Shown piece by piece: positions 24,601-35,884 of a stretch of 64,000 bases of DNA. This DNA is from Toxotes chatareus. Taxonomy: Eukaryota > Chordata > Actinopteri > Toxotidae. The position numbers were made by a program, and so were the translations under genes. The stretch is from positions 8,874,114 through 8,938,113 of the forward strand of contig CM028892.1 in assembly GCA_016801885.1 (NCBI GenBank), in the 5' to 3' direction. The notes beneath the pieces were generated by a model. The model made no database searches, was not told the origin of the DNA, and worked only from the letters and a program-made list of their open reading frames with translations. Each line of letters begins with the position of its first letter. The stretch's first letter is position 1.

Positions 24601-27242
24601 AACTGGAATAGATCTTAGACGATAGAAGACTGTGAAGGATTTCAGGCAGTGAACAAAAACACCAGTGACACTCGCACTGTCTTTTAAAATACACGCCTAA
24701 GGCGAGAAGGGTGTGATCAGTGCTCTGTTCCTTTACCGTCACTGACTGCTGCTCTTCAAATAACACTGACCTGATGCAGCTCAGAGCTGGATTGTGCCTT
24801 TGAAAAAAAGAGACAAGAATCGGCTGAAAAATGAAAATGTCATGAACTAAATTTACCTCGGTTGAACTATACAAAATATCCAGTGGATAAAATGGATAAA
24901 ACGTTCCAAGTCAGACTCAGAGAAGCCTCTAAACTGCACAAACGTGTCGTAAATCGCTCGATTCAATCTGATAAAGGCTGCAGCCGTCGACACCACGAGC
25001 TGCCACAGAAACAAAGAGGGGACAGTTTGACATGAAGGGGACCATAACTTAGACGTGTGGCCCAGAGGAGAAGACAGTCATGGAGATGGAACACATTACA
25101 TAGAACACCTTAACTGTATGGAGCTATAGAGATAAATGAATGATGAGAATTTGCAGTGGCTTGAATTTTCAGCCAGTGTTCTGCAGACGTCTTCCTCTGG
25201 TTTAAAAGCCCTTCAACCAGCCCCACGAGGCTGAGCTGCTGCTCCACCTCACCAGCCAACCAAACCAACTGAGCAACAGGCGACCGTTTCAGTGCTCCGA
25301 GCGCTGTATTTCAAGACGAGACGCACACACACGAAGAGGAAACACACCAACATGAACTCAGTTTGTCTGTTTTTGTCCTCAGCTCTGTTTAACTTAATTC
25401 CCGTGGGTCTGAGAGTCGTGGCCATCCAATCAGTCAAGACTGGCCTCTACATCGCCATGAACGGAGAGGGTCACCTCTACTCCTCGGTGAGCACGCACAC
25501 ACACCTACGCACACACCTACACACACACACAGGCAGTGTACTGTACATGTGAGCATGGACACTTAAGAAAGAGCAGTTCCCAGCCTGAGCTCTGCTGTTC
25601 TGGAGCTGGACAGAAGGTGTGTGTCATTCTTTCACACATTTCAGCATTTATTTTCCTGATTTCAGCTTTTGTGCAAACTAACATTTAAAGCAACTCACTT
25701 CAAACAGATTTCACCTGCTATTTTCTCATTATTCTGCTCAGCAGAGCCACTGGGTGATTTCAGTGCCACTCCTCAGCCAGCCCCGTGTACAGACCATTGC
25801 ATTCGCTGTGTCCGGGGACTGGGGTCTGTCTGCAGAGCCTCTGCTGCTCTGTCTGAAGGACGACACACGTGTGAGCGAAAAAAGGGAAAATGGATCACAC
25901 GCTTAAAGAGCAGCTACAAGCAAATATTGCTCTGAATGACACAATATGTAACCTACATTTCAGCTTAAATTTAAAGGAGGATTTAAGGGACAAATTAAAT
26001 AAAATTCAAACAATATGTATGTTGATAAAAAGCTTTTTCTCATGTCAGAGGACAATATGAAAGACCTGATTTCTGAGGCTTTAGTGGAACAAAAGATTGG
26101 AGACAGGTTCATTAGGCAGAGACAGGGAGAAAAAGGTTTGGGGAAAAATACATTAAGCATGAATTATTTCATTATATGTTAATTGTTAGTTTTAATGTCC
26201 TTAACTGCCTTTCCAGGAGCATCTCCTCCCTGAGCATAAAATATTCAGAAAAAGAAAACAAAACAAAATCACTTCAAGTTGTAAATGGAAACTGGAAAAT
26301 GAAAAATAAAAATCCCAATTAGTGAAAATCTTGTCAAATCACTGACGTACTCTAAGGGAGGGACATACAGGACAATATGGAAGACATGAGAAATAAAGAA
26401 AAGAAGGAGGTGGTGAAGAGCAGGTGGAGGCGAGGAGGACAGAGGGGAAGTGAGGCAGAGGAGCAGCGACCGGCTGTGAGGAGATCTGCTGGAGCAGAAT
26501 ATGAATTATTTCCATGCTGACTCTTAAGAGAGAGTTCATGCTCCTCCACTGATTGTCTCTTCTCCCTGACATCATCCCTCTTTCCTCCCCTTCATTTCTT
26601 TTTTTTTTGGGGGTGGATGAGAATAGCCAGAGAGCGGGGGAAAGGAGGTGACGGAAGGAGAAGACAAGAAAGGAGAGGTGATAGAGAGATGAAAGGAGGG
26701 AAATGAAAGGGAGAGGTGAGAGGAGTAAAGGTGAGGCCAGGACAAATAAAAAAAAGATGAGGAGGAGAGAAGAAAGGATAGACTAGGGTGGGAGGCAAAA
26801 GAGAGGAGGTGAGGTGAGGAGGAAACAGGACAGAGAGGCAATGAGAAGAAAAAGATGTGAAGGGAGTAAAAAGGTTGTATACAGAAGATGAAAAAAGACA
26901 AAGAGGAAGGGAGAAATTGGTATTAGACAGAAGAGCGAAGGAGGGAGAGGAAGCAGGAAAAAAGTGTTGTAGACAGTTGGAGGAAAAGATGGAGATAAGG
27001 TGGTGAGGAAAGAGGAAAGCAAATTGTAGAGAGAAGATGAAGATGGACAGAAAGGAGGAAAGAGTTTTATGCAGAACAGGAAAAAGATGAGGTGAGAGGA
27101 AGACGGAAAAACGTTGTAGACAAAAGGATGAGAGGAGGAGAAAGGAGATCTGTGCTGCTCTGCTGGGCTTTCTCAGCCTGTCGCTGAAAGTCACAGATGC
27201 ATGAGGGCTGCCTGTAAATAATTGAAGAGGGGGAGTTCCCCC

Positions 27243-27277
<35 letters not shown>

Positions 27278-30200
27278 AAATCCCCTCTAAAGCTGCGTAG
27301 AGGGAAAGTGTGGATGTTTGATCATGCTCCAGCTCTGTGACTGATTTGCAGGCAACATGATAACAAATATATAAATTACACAGAGCAGGTCTAATTTATC
27401 ATGATGTCAGCTCCGCTTGATGTTTAATTGGTTGCTGCAAAGGTCCTGGTGAGAGTAGTGTGCTGTAGAGCGAGCTAAGGATGATGCCACTGTGCCTGAA
27501 GTGATACTCATTAAACATTACGAGGGCGCTATTACAGCTGCAGTTTGTTTCATCCTGGTCCTGATCCGCAGCGCTGGCGCTCACCTTTATGTATTTTTGT
27601 AATTGGCCGGTTCAGGTCCACACAGACATGTTATAGCATGCAGACAGCAGATGCTGATAAATCTCCTGGTAGCTATATTTTGGTTTGCTTGATTATTTTC
27701 ACTACCACGTGTTGAGACTTCTTAGTGCTGGTATTTGTTCTCGATCGATCTAAGTGACCAGAACAAAAGGAACAAACACGTACTGTACGCTCACAAACAC
27801 ACAGCCTCACATTCCTGCATTAACAGACATGATTTAGTAAGAACATTTAAGCGCACTGCAACTGCACTGTGATCATTATAATCAGAACATGATGTACTGA
27901 ACACTGAATAACAGGGTGCATGGAAAGGTGTTTGTGGAGCAAATGTGTAATGGCATGTAATATTTTCTGTTGGCGGATTCTATTTTTGTTTCTGTGTCTA
28001 ATGGACGAACATGAAATGCAATTCAAGTGTTTTGTCACTGGCAGATAGAAAAAAAACAAACATCATGACGTTCGTTTTTTGGCCTGAATGTCACATGAGT
28101 TTACAGCCCGTGTTACGCTTCCAAACGCAGGATAACTGTGTCTCACTGAAAACCACCACGTCACATTTCTCTGAATGAACATTAACAAGGTGAATCTTAT
28201 ACAAGTTTGACACGGTATAATTCAACTTTTGAATCAATCATTTAGTGATGATATTTTTCCTTAGCTCAAGGTGACACCTTTAAATTGCTTGGAAACCAAA
28301 AGACATTCAGTGATGTAAAATATAAAAAGCTGCAAATCCTCACACTTGAGAAGCTGGAACCAGCTACTGTTACTGTTTGGCAAATAAATGATCAGTTATC
28401 AAAGTACTAATGAACTGTTTCAGAGCGACCGTTTCTGAAGATCTTTGGCAGAATAAAAGGTGTTTTTTCATACTTTTGTCCAATTTAGCAACACATTACT
28501 ATCAGAGCATCTGATAATTCTGAGATCGTTTTAATTGTGGTATTAATTTTATCCCCACCCGCGTGTCAGAAATTGCATCCTCCATGCAACAGAGCTAGTT
28601 AAGTCTGCGCTTGTTCCTCAATTTGCTGCTCTGCTTTCAATAAAATTCTTTATCCTCTTATTGCAAATGGTTAATGATATGCTGCAAACTTAGTTATACA
28701 TGGTAGGACTGTCTTATTAATCCCAGATCCCAAGCATCTGGCAGTGTGTGGTTGTGCATGTACGTGTGGCGTGTGCACGCGTGTGGGTCTGGGCGTGCGT
28801 GTGTGCAACTAACAGATGGCACAGTGTGCAATGAGCTGCTATGTGATAATTATGGAGCATGCTGGGGAAGAAAGTGGAAAAAAAAAGTGCTGATGAGTTT
28901 GGGACTCTGTGTGTGTGTGCGTGAATGAGACGAGAGTGTGTTACTGCGCAAAAGTGTGTGTGATACACACGTTGGCATGGTGTGTATGTGTGTGGGTTGT
29001 CGGGTAGGTGTAGGTGTCTGGATGTCAGCTGAGAGGTGAAAGAGGAAATGGACTTTTTCTGTAAAATTGTTGCACGTTTCCTGTAACACAGAGCCGTTAC
29101 TGCTACTCCTAAGAACAAGGTGAGACAGAAGACAGACAATATTATGTTAAGGAAAAAGAGAGGATTATTTTCCTGTCGAGAATAATAATAAATTCTCCAA
29201 AGAGACAAGCAAGAGGAAGATTTGAACTTGTACTCTCTGTGGCTATAATGAGTTAAACTGTTTATTTACCAGTTTGGTCATGAGATTTATCTAGATCATG
29301 ACCGAGGCTCGTGTACAGCAGTGTCCCCCTGAAATCTGCTTGTTTTTCAAATCTGAATAGTGCTGACTGTCCACCAGCCAAGATTAGATATGGAAATGTA
29401 TTCCTCCATGCCAGCTCCTCTGAGTCAGACTGTTAGAGCCCCAGTCTGTCTGCCGGAGAGGTCCTGGGAGCCCAAACACCATCAATCCAAGTCCACCCTC
29501 AATCCATCTCTTTCATCCCCTTGTTGCTCCTCTTGTTTCTTTGCTGATACTTTATCTCCTCTATCTGCCTCCTTTCCTTAAAGTCCAGGTTTCTTCAGGT
29601 CACAGAAACATCTTAAAGTACTGCAGGGGTCAGCAAATAGCCTGCGGTCAAATCTAGTCCACCTCTAAAACTAAAACTAAATTTTCCTTTTACTACAACA
29701 TTTAGTTTCAGAAATCTCCCAGTATAAATCGTCACACAGCTCCTGGCGCTGAAATGAAGTGTAGTAGACTTAGGAGATGATCACGATAAGAAATAAAATC
29801 CCTCCATTTTGATTAAAAAAATACAGCGTCTTGTTAATTCAAAGACAAGTTTCATTCACCACTGTTATTTAACCAGTAGAGAGCTCACACACACACATCG
29901 AGGTAAGATTATAACAGAACTGCCAGCTTAGGTGTCTGTGTGTCTCATATCTTGCAGCTGCAACATCCAATCGAAGATCAATTGATTAATCATTTCAGTT
30001 CTATTTCATTGATTACAGTGTTAAAAAAAGGAGACCTTCACCTTCGTTCTGAGCTACAGCCTGTTTTCCTACAACAGGTAGTTTTAAACAGAAGCGTGTG
30101 CGTGTGTGTTATATGTATGTACCTCTGAGTGTATGTCTGGCTCATGTCTGTGTACGTGGGCGTGTGCTTCCATTCATAACACAGCCGGTACAGCACTCAG

Positions 30201-33200
30201 ACAGAGTGAGTCCTGTGATGTCTCTATCCAGAGAGATGAGAGGGAAGAGGAGTGGCAGAGAGAATAAACGTCAGCCATGCGAGTCATGACACACACGGAC
30301 ACACGCTTTCTGCAGACTAGAGAATGAATTAGTTACCGGTGAGCATTTATAAAGATGCCGCACTGTGAATCACTGCAATTGTGGCCCTGAAGTACCACAG
30401 GACAGACATCACGCTCGAAACAGCAGGTCGAAACACGACAGGCTTACTGCTTGTAGATTCATTTAAAACAGAGAAAGTGAAGGAATCTGCTAAACTGATG
30501 CCGCCATTTTATTTGTTGTGTTAATCAGCTGGTTTGTGGACCGTCTTAGACTCAGGCCATGTTTAACCTGTCACTCATCGCACTGAGGCACCTGTGTTGG
30601 CAGTAGAGCTCTTTATAAAGAGAGGATACACTGGCAACAGGTGGATGCTCTGATCCACTTCGACATTATCCAGCAAGACGCTGAGTTGGCCAATCAAATA
30701 AAGTTACAGTCTGATAAACTGTGCAGTAATTTGAATGATTTAACAGTCATGATGTTGGCCATAACACAGAACCCCTACTCTGTCACTCATCTTAAGTTAC
30801 TCTGTGTCCACGTGCATCAGATGGAAATAATAAAAAGAACAGTTTTAATATTTGACACAAGTTGCCTCCTAATTCAATCCACTCATTGTTTCCCAGACAG
30901 CTCTCTGAGTGTACCTGTGCTGCCAGTCGCTGCTCCAGCTCCAGCACACCTGATCCAATTAAGAGCCACTCATATCCATAACAGTGTAATTGGATCAGGT
31001 GCACAGGTCTGAAGTGGTTGAGGAGTTCCCGACACGCTGGGAGCGACTCTGTGATGGGAGACAGATTCATGCCTGGGTTCAGTCTGTCTGGGACGGAGGA
31101 CATCGTTTCATATCCGTCCTCTAACCACGCGCTTTACTCTTTTGTTTTTGTGCTCCAGCACTTTTCTTTCCGCTCCTCCTCTGCCTTCTTCTCTGTGGTC
31201 TTCTTTTCTTTAGAGTGATTTGTTTACCCACAATCCCCCTGGGTAATTAGTGCTGTGATAATAACTGGTGTTGGAAACAAACACACCCACTCGCTAAGCT
31301 GTGCACACAAACAAGACACACACACATATACATACACACTGGGATGAAAAACAACTTCCTTGAGCTTAGTCGCATTAAGTAACGTTACAAGTAGAACAAC
31401 TGTGCCCTCACTTTGATATATTTTGTGGTGTAGTTGTGAGGATTTATTGGATATTTGGGATCTTGTGATGCTGATCAATGACAGAAGAGACGCAACAACC
31501 AGATTTCACCCCTTCACACCATCACATGGAACCTGCCGCACATTATCAGGCCACATATTACTTTAATCATGTACCTCAATGTTAATAGTGTTTACGTTCT
31601 TTCATTTGCTTAATATATGGAAATAACAGGAAGGCTTGGCTTGTCAGTGACTGAGAAAGTCAACTGCAACAAGCAGAAGGGGCAGTAGAAACGGCTCTGT
31701 AAGACGTGTGCTACTGAATGGGCCATTACTGAGCTTTCTTCAGTCCACTCCTGTTGACCTCATTATCAACAATCTCCAGTGGCATCAGAAAAAACACCAA
31801 CAGCCCAGGCTGACCTTGTGGTTTCCATCTCCCTGTTATGAGACAACATTAGTGAGTAGGTGCACGTCGGCTACGGTCGAGTCAGTCAGTCATTCAGACA
31901 GTCTGTCTTTAGCCTATGAGCCTGTAAAGTCAGGTCTTGAATTGAGAAGCTCACAGTCGTCCCTGGTCATCGGGGTCACCAGCCTGAGCTCTCTGCCCTC
32001 CCTCACAGTATATTTGATGCCACTCATCCAGCTCCCTTTAACAAGACATGTCCCTGATGGCTTATGGATTAAAAGCTTTGATAAATTATTAAGAAAAAAA
32101 CAAAACAAAACATAGAAAATACACAAGTACAGTTATTTTTTACAATAGGGTATTGTTGTGCTATGAATGTGCTTTTACTGGGAAGCTCCCAGTGGCCGGC
32201 AGTCAGGCTGTGGTAGCACTGGGCAGCTAGTTGCCAAGTTTTGTTATTAGAGGAGCCTTGTGCCGTGCCAAGAGTTGAGATTGCCTTTCCCACTCTGTTT
32301 CTGAGTTTCTTATTTTTAGGTTTGTAATGGACGAGGGACAAAGTGCTGCCTGCATCAATTTGGTCTGTTTCAGAGCAGGATACTTAACATGTTAATGGGC
32401 TCTTCTCCGTCTGATTATGGCTGCCTGAAAAACAGCACCTACTCAGCCAAGCATGCATGCATGTGTGTGTGAGCGCAATTCAGAAGACAGCGACGTGCAT
32501 GCATGTGTGCAGTGTGTTCGCTTCTGCTGAATCTCTGCAGAGCACAGAGAAATGACGGAGCGAGGGAGAAAAAAAAAGAAGAGCGATGAGAGAAACACAA
32601 AGATAAGAGAAGGGAGAGAGAGAGAGAGAGAATCCCCTGCTGTTTTTCCAATCAGGAGGCGTCGTCCTCCTCACTGGGTGATTTATTCTCTCCTCGCTCC
32701 TTCATGTCCCAATTTCAACCCCCCCCCCCCCACACACACACACACACACACACCCCACCCTCCATTTCTTTCATTCATTCTTTCTCCCTGTCTTCTTTCT
32801 GTGGGCAGCTTGTGAACATGGCTATTTAGAAATGACGACAGAAATGCATTCAGACAGCCAGTGTTGTTAAAATGACTCACCTGTGAGGCTGTGAGGTTTT
32901 CATCTAAAGTTATTCTTACAGTTCACTTTTTCTCTATGAAGTCAGTCGGGAATAAATGTTGCTGCTTCAGACGAGACATCAGACATCTTTTATTTTAAAA
33001 GCAGCATTAAATGATGTATGACCTCTCTGACCAACATTAATAAGTGTCTGGAACCCGTCTCTGCACACCGGCAAAGATCACCCTCCTTAACAAATGAATA
33101 ATGAATCTGGGGTGCAGGTCAAGACTAAATATATATATTATTAAGTTAATTTAATCCAGGAATGAAAAATATTAAGCTCTACAGAGAACAACCACGCTGT

Positions 33201-35884
33201 TAATGCAAATCAAAGCCGCGGTTACCAAAGGAGAACATTAGATTTGTGGCGGTGTGTTTGTGTGTGTGTGTCACTGACATTGCCAATAAATAGAGCATTC
33301 ATTCATTATCACCTGTCTTGTTTTGTTGCCAACCAATCATTTAGTCAAATTTCATATCCCAGCCTGCACCTCCCTCCATTCATCCCCCAGAGCCACAAGT
33401 GTGTGTGTGCTTGTGTGTGTGTGCCAGTGTCTGATCCCTCGCAGCTGTGTATTGGTGCCGCCCAGCTCTACCTTTATTAAGTGTCTTCCTATGTTAGCAT
33501 GAGCGGATGTGGTAGAGCATGAGATACATAACATTATATATTAAATAACCAATGCAAGTGTTTGTGTACGTGTCTATTTCTCTCTCTCTTGCTCTTGCAT
33601 TCCCCCCTACACACACACACACACACACACCCACTGACCCCTCCCTCTCAGTGCTGGTTGGTTGCCACGGCTACAGTGTCGCCTCTCTTCCTCATGTTGC
33701 TATGAGACTCGGACCGACAGACCTGAGCTGAATGACAATGTGTCTGTGGCTCTGGCAAGAGGCCCACAACAACCAATAAGAGACGGTCTAGACAAACACT
33801 TCCCAATCTGGGGTCTTGGGACCTGGTGGGTGATTGTTTGGGTTGGCAGGAGCCTCCTCAGACATATGAGGAGCAGTTTATTAACACTATTACTTTTTTT
33901 CTTGTCATAGAATGGGAAATAAAATAAATGCTTTGTTTACAACATTACAGTAAATAAAACAGGGCTAGTTAAATCTGCATTAATCAATGTTTTTATATCA
34001 ACAGTGGATCAATAAGTACGCGTAATGGGCAAGGTGCTGCTCATAGGGACAAATCCAGAGAGAATTATCAACAACTCAGCAGTTTCCCTCAGCTCGAACA
34101 ATCTTTTTAGCCTCTTCATGAGATGATGATATGATGGTCAAAAGATCACATGATGCAGCTTCAAAATATTTAAAATTTCTATATTTGGTATTGCTCTAAA
34201 GTTATGTATTGCACATATGTATTATATACTAATCTTTATTGATTATTTATTCATATGCACTGTATAAATGTTTCTGTTCTACATCCATTATACACAAAGT
34301 TGTTTCACTGTGATTATTTTGCTTTCCTATATCACCACATAATCTTACTGTTGTATTTATTACTTGTGTTTTCATATAATGATTGAAAAATAATCCAATT
34401 TCCCCACATGGCTTATTAAAGTTTAATTTAACTTTATCGAGATATTAAAGGGAAACAACAATGTGCTGGGTTTACTGTTAAAAGAGAAGCTGTTGGGGCT
34501 GCTCCTCCCACACTGCTTTAATGAAGACACTTTAATGCCTGAAAGTCTAAAAATTTGCTCCCTTCATTGATTAGTTGACCGACAGAAAATTAACCACAAC
34601 AAAAATATTTTCTGCTGTTTGGACGAAAGAGGCAGTTTTAAAATGTCAGCTCGAGCACTGGGAGATTTTTCAGCACTGTCATACTGACATTTTATTGATT
34701 AAACTATTAATCAAAACTAAACAAGTAAACAGATAAAAATAAATCATTAGTTGCAGTCTTGTTGAGAAAGCCTGCTAAAAATCAGTGAACAGTGGAAACT
34801 TGAAAACATATTTATTATATATCACTGACCTCAGCTTTTAGTTGTAACTATTGCTTGAGAAATTGCAGCTGGAGTCGGACTTCACAGGCTGCCTGAATCC
34901 TGACCTCCCCAGAAGAAGAATGCTTTATGTCAGGCTGCCTTTTATACTTGCTGTGACTCAGTAGTGCAAGCGGACACCAGGGAGGGACTATTTTTCTCCC
35001 AGTAAGAATAACACCTTGTTTCTGTGCTGAAATATGCTTCTCTAGAGGTGCCGGCACCCACAGAAAAGAGTTTTGACACATAACAGCAGAGCAGATGTGG
35101 GTGGGAGGGTGAGATCTTTGGGGCTTTGTGTCGCCAGAATCAATCCGCTTTTTTATCCGTTTAGTTTCTTTATTCGTGTGCATACAGAGAGAGCATCGGG
35201 GGAAATGACACGGATTAATGCAACACGCCATTCAGTCAGTGCTGTGCTGCTCCTCCCTGTCTGTGGCTGGTCAATGTGGTTTCGTTCATTTTTATATCAG
35301 ATGTCAGACCAGAGAAATCTCTCTGATTTTACTTCAACTACAACAGCACACAACACAACACATTTGCTGCTGCAGTTAAACAACATGACCAACATTTCTT
35401 TTCGTCTCTGTCTGTGTTTCTCCTCAGGAACTGTTTACAGCAGAGTGTAAGTTTAAGGAGTCGGTGTTCGAGAACTACTATGTGATCTACAGCTCTATGC
35501 TCTACAGACAGAAGGAGTCGGGCCGGGCCTGGTTTCTGGGCCTCAATAAAGAGGGACAGGCCATGAAGGGCAACAGGGTCAAAAAGACCAAACCAGCTGC
35601 ACACTTCCTGCCTAAACCTATAGAAGGTAACATGCTGTATATTCATACATAAACAAGGGCTTTATTTATATATATCTGTATTTTAAAGTTTGAGTCCCTG
35701 TTCTAATTTTTCCTCGTCTCCCTCCACTCCACCAGTTGCGATGTACCGAGAGCCTTCGTTGCACGATGTAGGGGAGGCGGTGCCTAAGCTCGCCGGGGGC
35801 CCGCCTTCCAAAAGCACAACCAGCGAACCGGTGGTCATGAACGGCGGCAAACCAGTCAACAAACCCGACAAGGAGGCGACATAA
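14583..35884 (+). CDS. fgf14: fgf14: fibroblast growth factor 14 (FHF4), A-type isoform, complete
   Basis: This is an intracellular FGF-homologous factor. It lacks a signal peptide and binds the C-terminal tails of voltage-gated sodium channels, shaping their inactivation and axon-initial-segment targeting. The coding sequence joins 14583-14775, 21837-21947, 25383-25486, 35428-35626 and 35736-35884, giving 251 residues against 247 for human isoform 1A. Residues 1-64 are the A-type N-terminus. MAAAIASGLIRQKRQAREQH (1-20) matches the long-term inactivation particle, and basic KKRRLRRQ (57-64) is a likely nuclear-localisation cluster. Residues about 66-210 are the beta-trefoil core, with ENYYVIYSS at 151-159. 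Phe145, the position of the human SCA27 F145S variant, is conserved. The C-tail contains MNGGKPVNK, diagnostic of FGF14 rather than FGF12 or FGF13. Pro-to-Ala at 141 is a small difference from human. Family assignment is very secure. Confidence 0.97.
15866..16750 (+). repeat. Polypyrimidine (TC-rich) block with degenerate repeats
   Basis: About 885 bases are nearly all C and T on the + strand. The word cttagatcttttcatc recurs exactly at 16260-16275, 16418-16433 and 16645-16660, and neighbouring phrases also recur loosely, so the block looks like an old tandem expansion with units of about 160-230 bp. Long open frames in it encode only Ser/Pro/Leu/Phe-rich low-complexity peptides and are not genes. 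Such mirror-like homopyrimidine DNA can adopt triplex structures. Confidence 0.85.
17341..17550. repeat. Intronic duplicated element, copy A
   Basis: This ~200 bp is clearly similar to 19739-19948. Shared exact runs include 20 bases at 17474-17493 (cagatgtataaatgcaaagc) and 32 bases at 17495-17526. Both copies keep an AP-1/MARE-like gctgagtca (TGAGTCA at 17368-17374). No coding frame is maintained, so selection on regulatory sequence or a recent duplication are the main explanations. Confidence 0.9.
18612..18652 (+). repeat. (GT)n microsatellite
   Basis: A pure TG/GT run of about 20 units in fgf14 intron 1, directly upstream of the X-box motif cluster. Confidence 0.95.
18701..18817. promoter_or_regulatory. 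Cluster of four RFX X-box-like motifs with a perfect kappaB palindrome
   Basis: Within 117 bp lie gttgccagggcaac (18701-18714), atttccctagtaac (18727-18740), atcaccttggcgac (18781-18794) and gtcgctgtggcaac (18804-18817). All resemble the 14-bp X-box half-site pair bound by RFX factors; the first and last are the best matches. Between and overlapping them, gggaatttccc (18723-18733) is a perfect palindromic NF-kappaB-type site. The arrangement suggests an intronic regulatory element, but binding is inferred. Confidence 0.5.
19739..19948. repeat. Intronic duplicated element, copy B
   Basis: It pairs with copy A at 17341-17550 in direct orientation, offset about 2,397 bp. The longest identical run is 19892-19923. 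TGAGTCA is retained at 19764-19770, and an octamer-like atgcaaag lies within the 20-base identical run at 19871-19890. The copies differ by substitutions and small indels, so the duplication is not recent. Confidence 0.9.
21837..21947 (+). CDS. fgf14: fgf14 coding exon 2
   Basis: 111 bases encoding the rest of codon 65 (Glu) to the first base of codon 102, including PQLKGIVTRLFCRQGFYLQM and DGTKDDSTNS. This is the first strands of the beta-trefoil core. The acceptor is catgtag and the donor is CCT|GTGAGT. The length equals the canonical FHF exon 2. Confidence 0.97.
21948..25382 (+). other. fgf14: fgf14 intron 2
   Basis: About 3.4 kb, from GTGAGT to TCCTCAG. It is mostly AT-rich unique sequence with no recognisable exon or clear transposon. 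An open frame of 120 codons at 23360-23722 has no homology I can see. Confidence 0.85.
25383..25486 (+). CDS. fgf14: fgf14 coding exon 3
   Basis: 104 bases encoding residues 102-136, including LFNLIPVGLRVVAIQSVKTG and YIAMNGEGHLYSS, in the beta-trefoil core. Canonical FHF exon 3 length; it ends in phase 0 at TCG|GTGAGC. The intron immediately continues into CA-rich sequence. Confidence 0.97.
26600..27150 (+). repeat. Polypurine (GA-rich) block with degenerate minisatellite structure
   Basis: About 550 bases are dominated by G and A on the + strand; a weaker purine stretch also lies at 26350-26480. A GTTGTAGACA-like word recurs at about 26873, 26966, 27024 and 27113, each embedded in GA-rich spacer, suggesting an irregular tandem array of roughly 40-95 bp units. 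The 200-codon open frame on the - strand here is the low-complexity Ser/Phe/Pro/Leu translation of this tract and is not a gene. Confidence 0.8.
28231..28460. repeat. Degenerate teleost interspersed repeat
   Basis: Words such as 'ccaaaagacattcagt', 'agctgcaaatcctcacac' and 'tgagaagctggaacca', in this order, match a repeat I recognise from many fish genomes, whose intact copies carry ATTAATCGATTA and GTTGCAGC termini. The copy is old and non-coding. A likely second fragment is at about 29950-30020. Confidence 0.5.
30947..31001. repeat. 15-bp inverted repeat, possible palindromic element
   Basis: cacctgatccaatta at 30947-30961 is the exact reverse complement of taattggatcaggtg at 30987-31001, with a 25-base spacer. 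The preceding ctccagctccagca and the arms resemble a small palindromic repeat common in fish genomes. Target-site duplication was not identified. Confidence 0.65.
33661..33708. promoter_or_regulatory. Two X-box-like motifs in fgf14 intron 3
   Basis: gttgccacggctac (33661-33674) and gttgctatgagac (from 33696) are imperfect RFX-type motifs next to each other, 30 bp right of a CA microsatellite. Confidence 0.3.
34561..34760. repeat. Degenerate teleost interspersed repeat (second orientation)
   Basis: It contains 'cattgattagttgacc', 'gacagaaaattaac', 'gacattttattgattaaac' and terminal 'attagttgcag', in the order expected for the same fish repeat family as at 28231-28460, here read in the opposite direction. 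Confidence 0.55.
35428..35626 (+). CDS. fgf14: fgf14 coding exon 4
   Basis: 199 bases encoding residues 137 to the first base of codon 203. It includes ECKFKESVFENYYVIYSS, the sodium-channel-facing region, and SGRAWFLGLNKEGQAMKGN. The acceptor is tcctcag and the donor is GAAG|GTAACA. Canonical FHF exon 4 length. Confidence 0.97.
35736..35884 (+). CDS. fgf14: fgf14 coding exon 5 (terminal)
   Basis: 149 bases encoding residues 203-251 and the TAA stop at 35882-35884. It carries VAMYREPSLHDVGE, which completes the trefoil, and the FGF14-specific tail with MNGGKPVNK. The tail ends PDKEAT, slightly longer than in human. The intron before it is only 109 bp (35627-35735). Confidence 0.97.

Larger units (their letters stand above)
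25487..35427 (+). other. fgf14: fgf14 intron 3
   Basis: About 9.9 kb, from GTGAGC to CCTCAG. It contains the polypurine block near 26.6-27.15 kb, CA repeats (27246-27275, 33611-33630), a C-run plus CA run near 32719-32753, degenerate copies of a teleost repeat family (about 28231-28460, 29950-30020 and 34561-34760), and an inverted repeat at 30947-31001. No exon was recognised in it. Confidence 0.85.

Noticed and set aside
26592..27194. A 200-codon open frame on the - strand, the longest in the window
   Set aside because: It is the translation of the polypurine block. The peptide is Ser/Phe/Leu/Pro low-complexity with no domain, and it overlaps a repeat array inside an fgf14 intron.
31708..32115. 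A 135-codon open frame in fgf14 intron 3
   Set aside because: No recognisable family or motifs, and its composition is that of random sequence.
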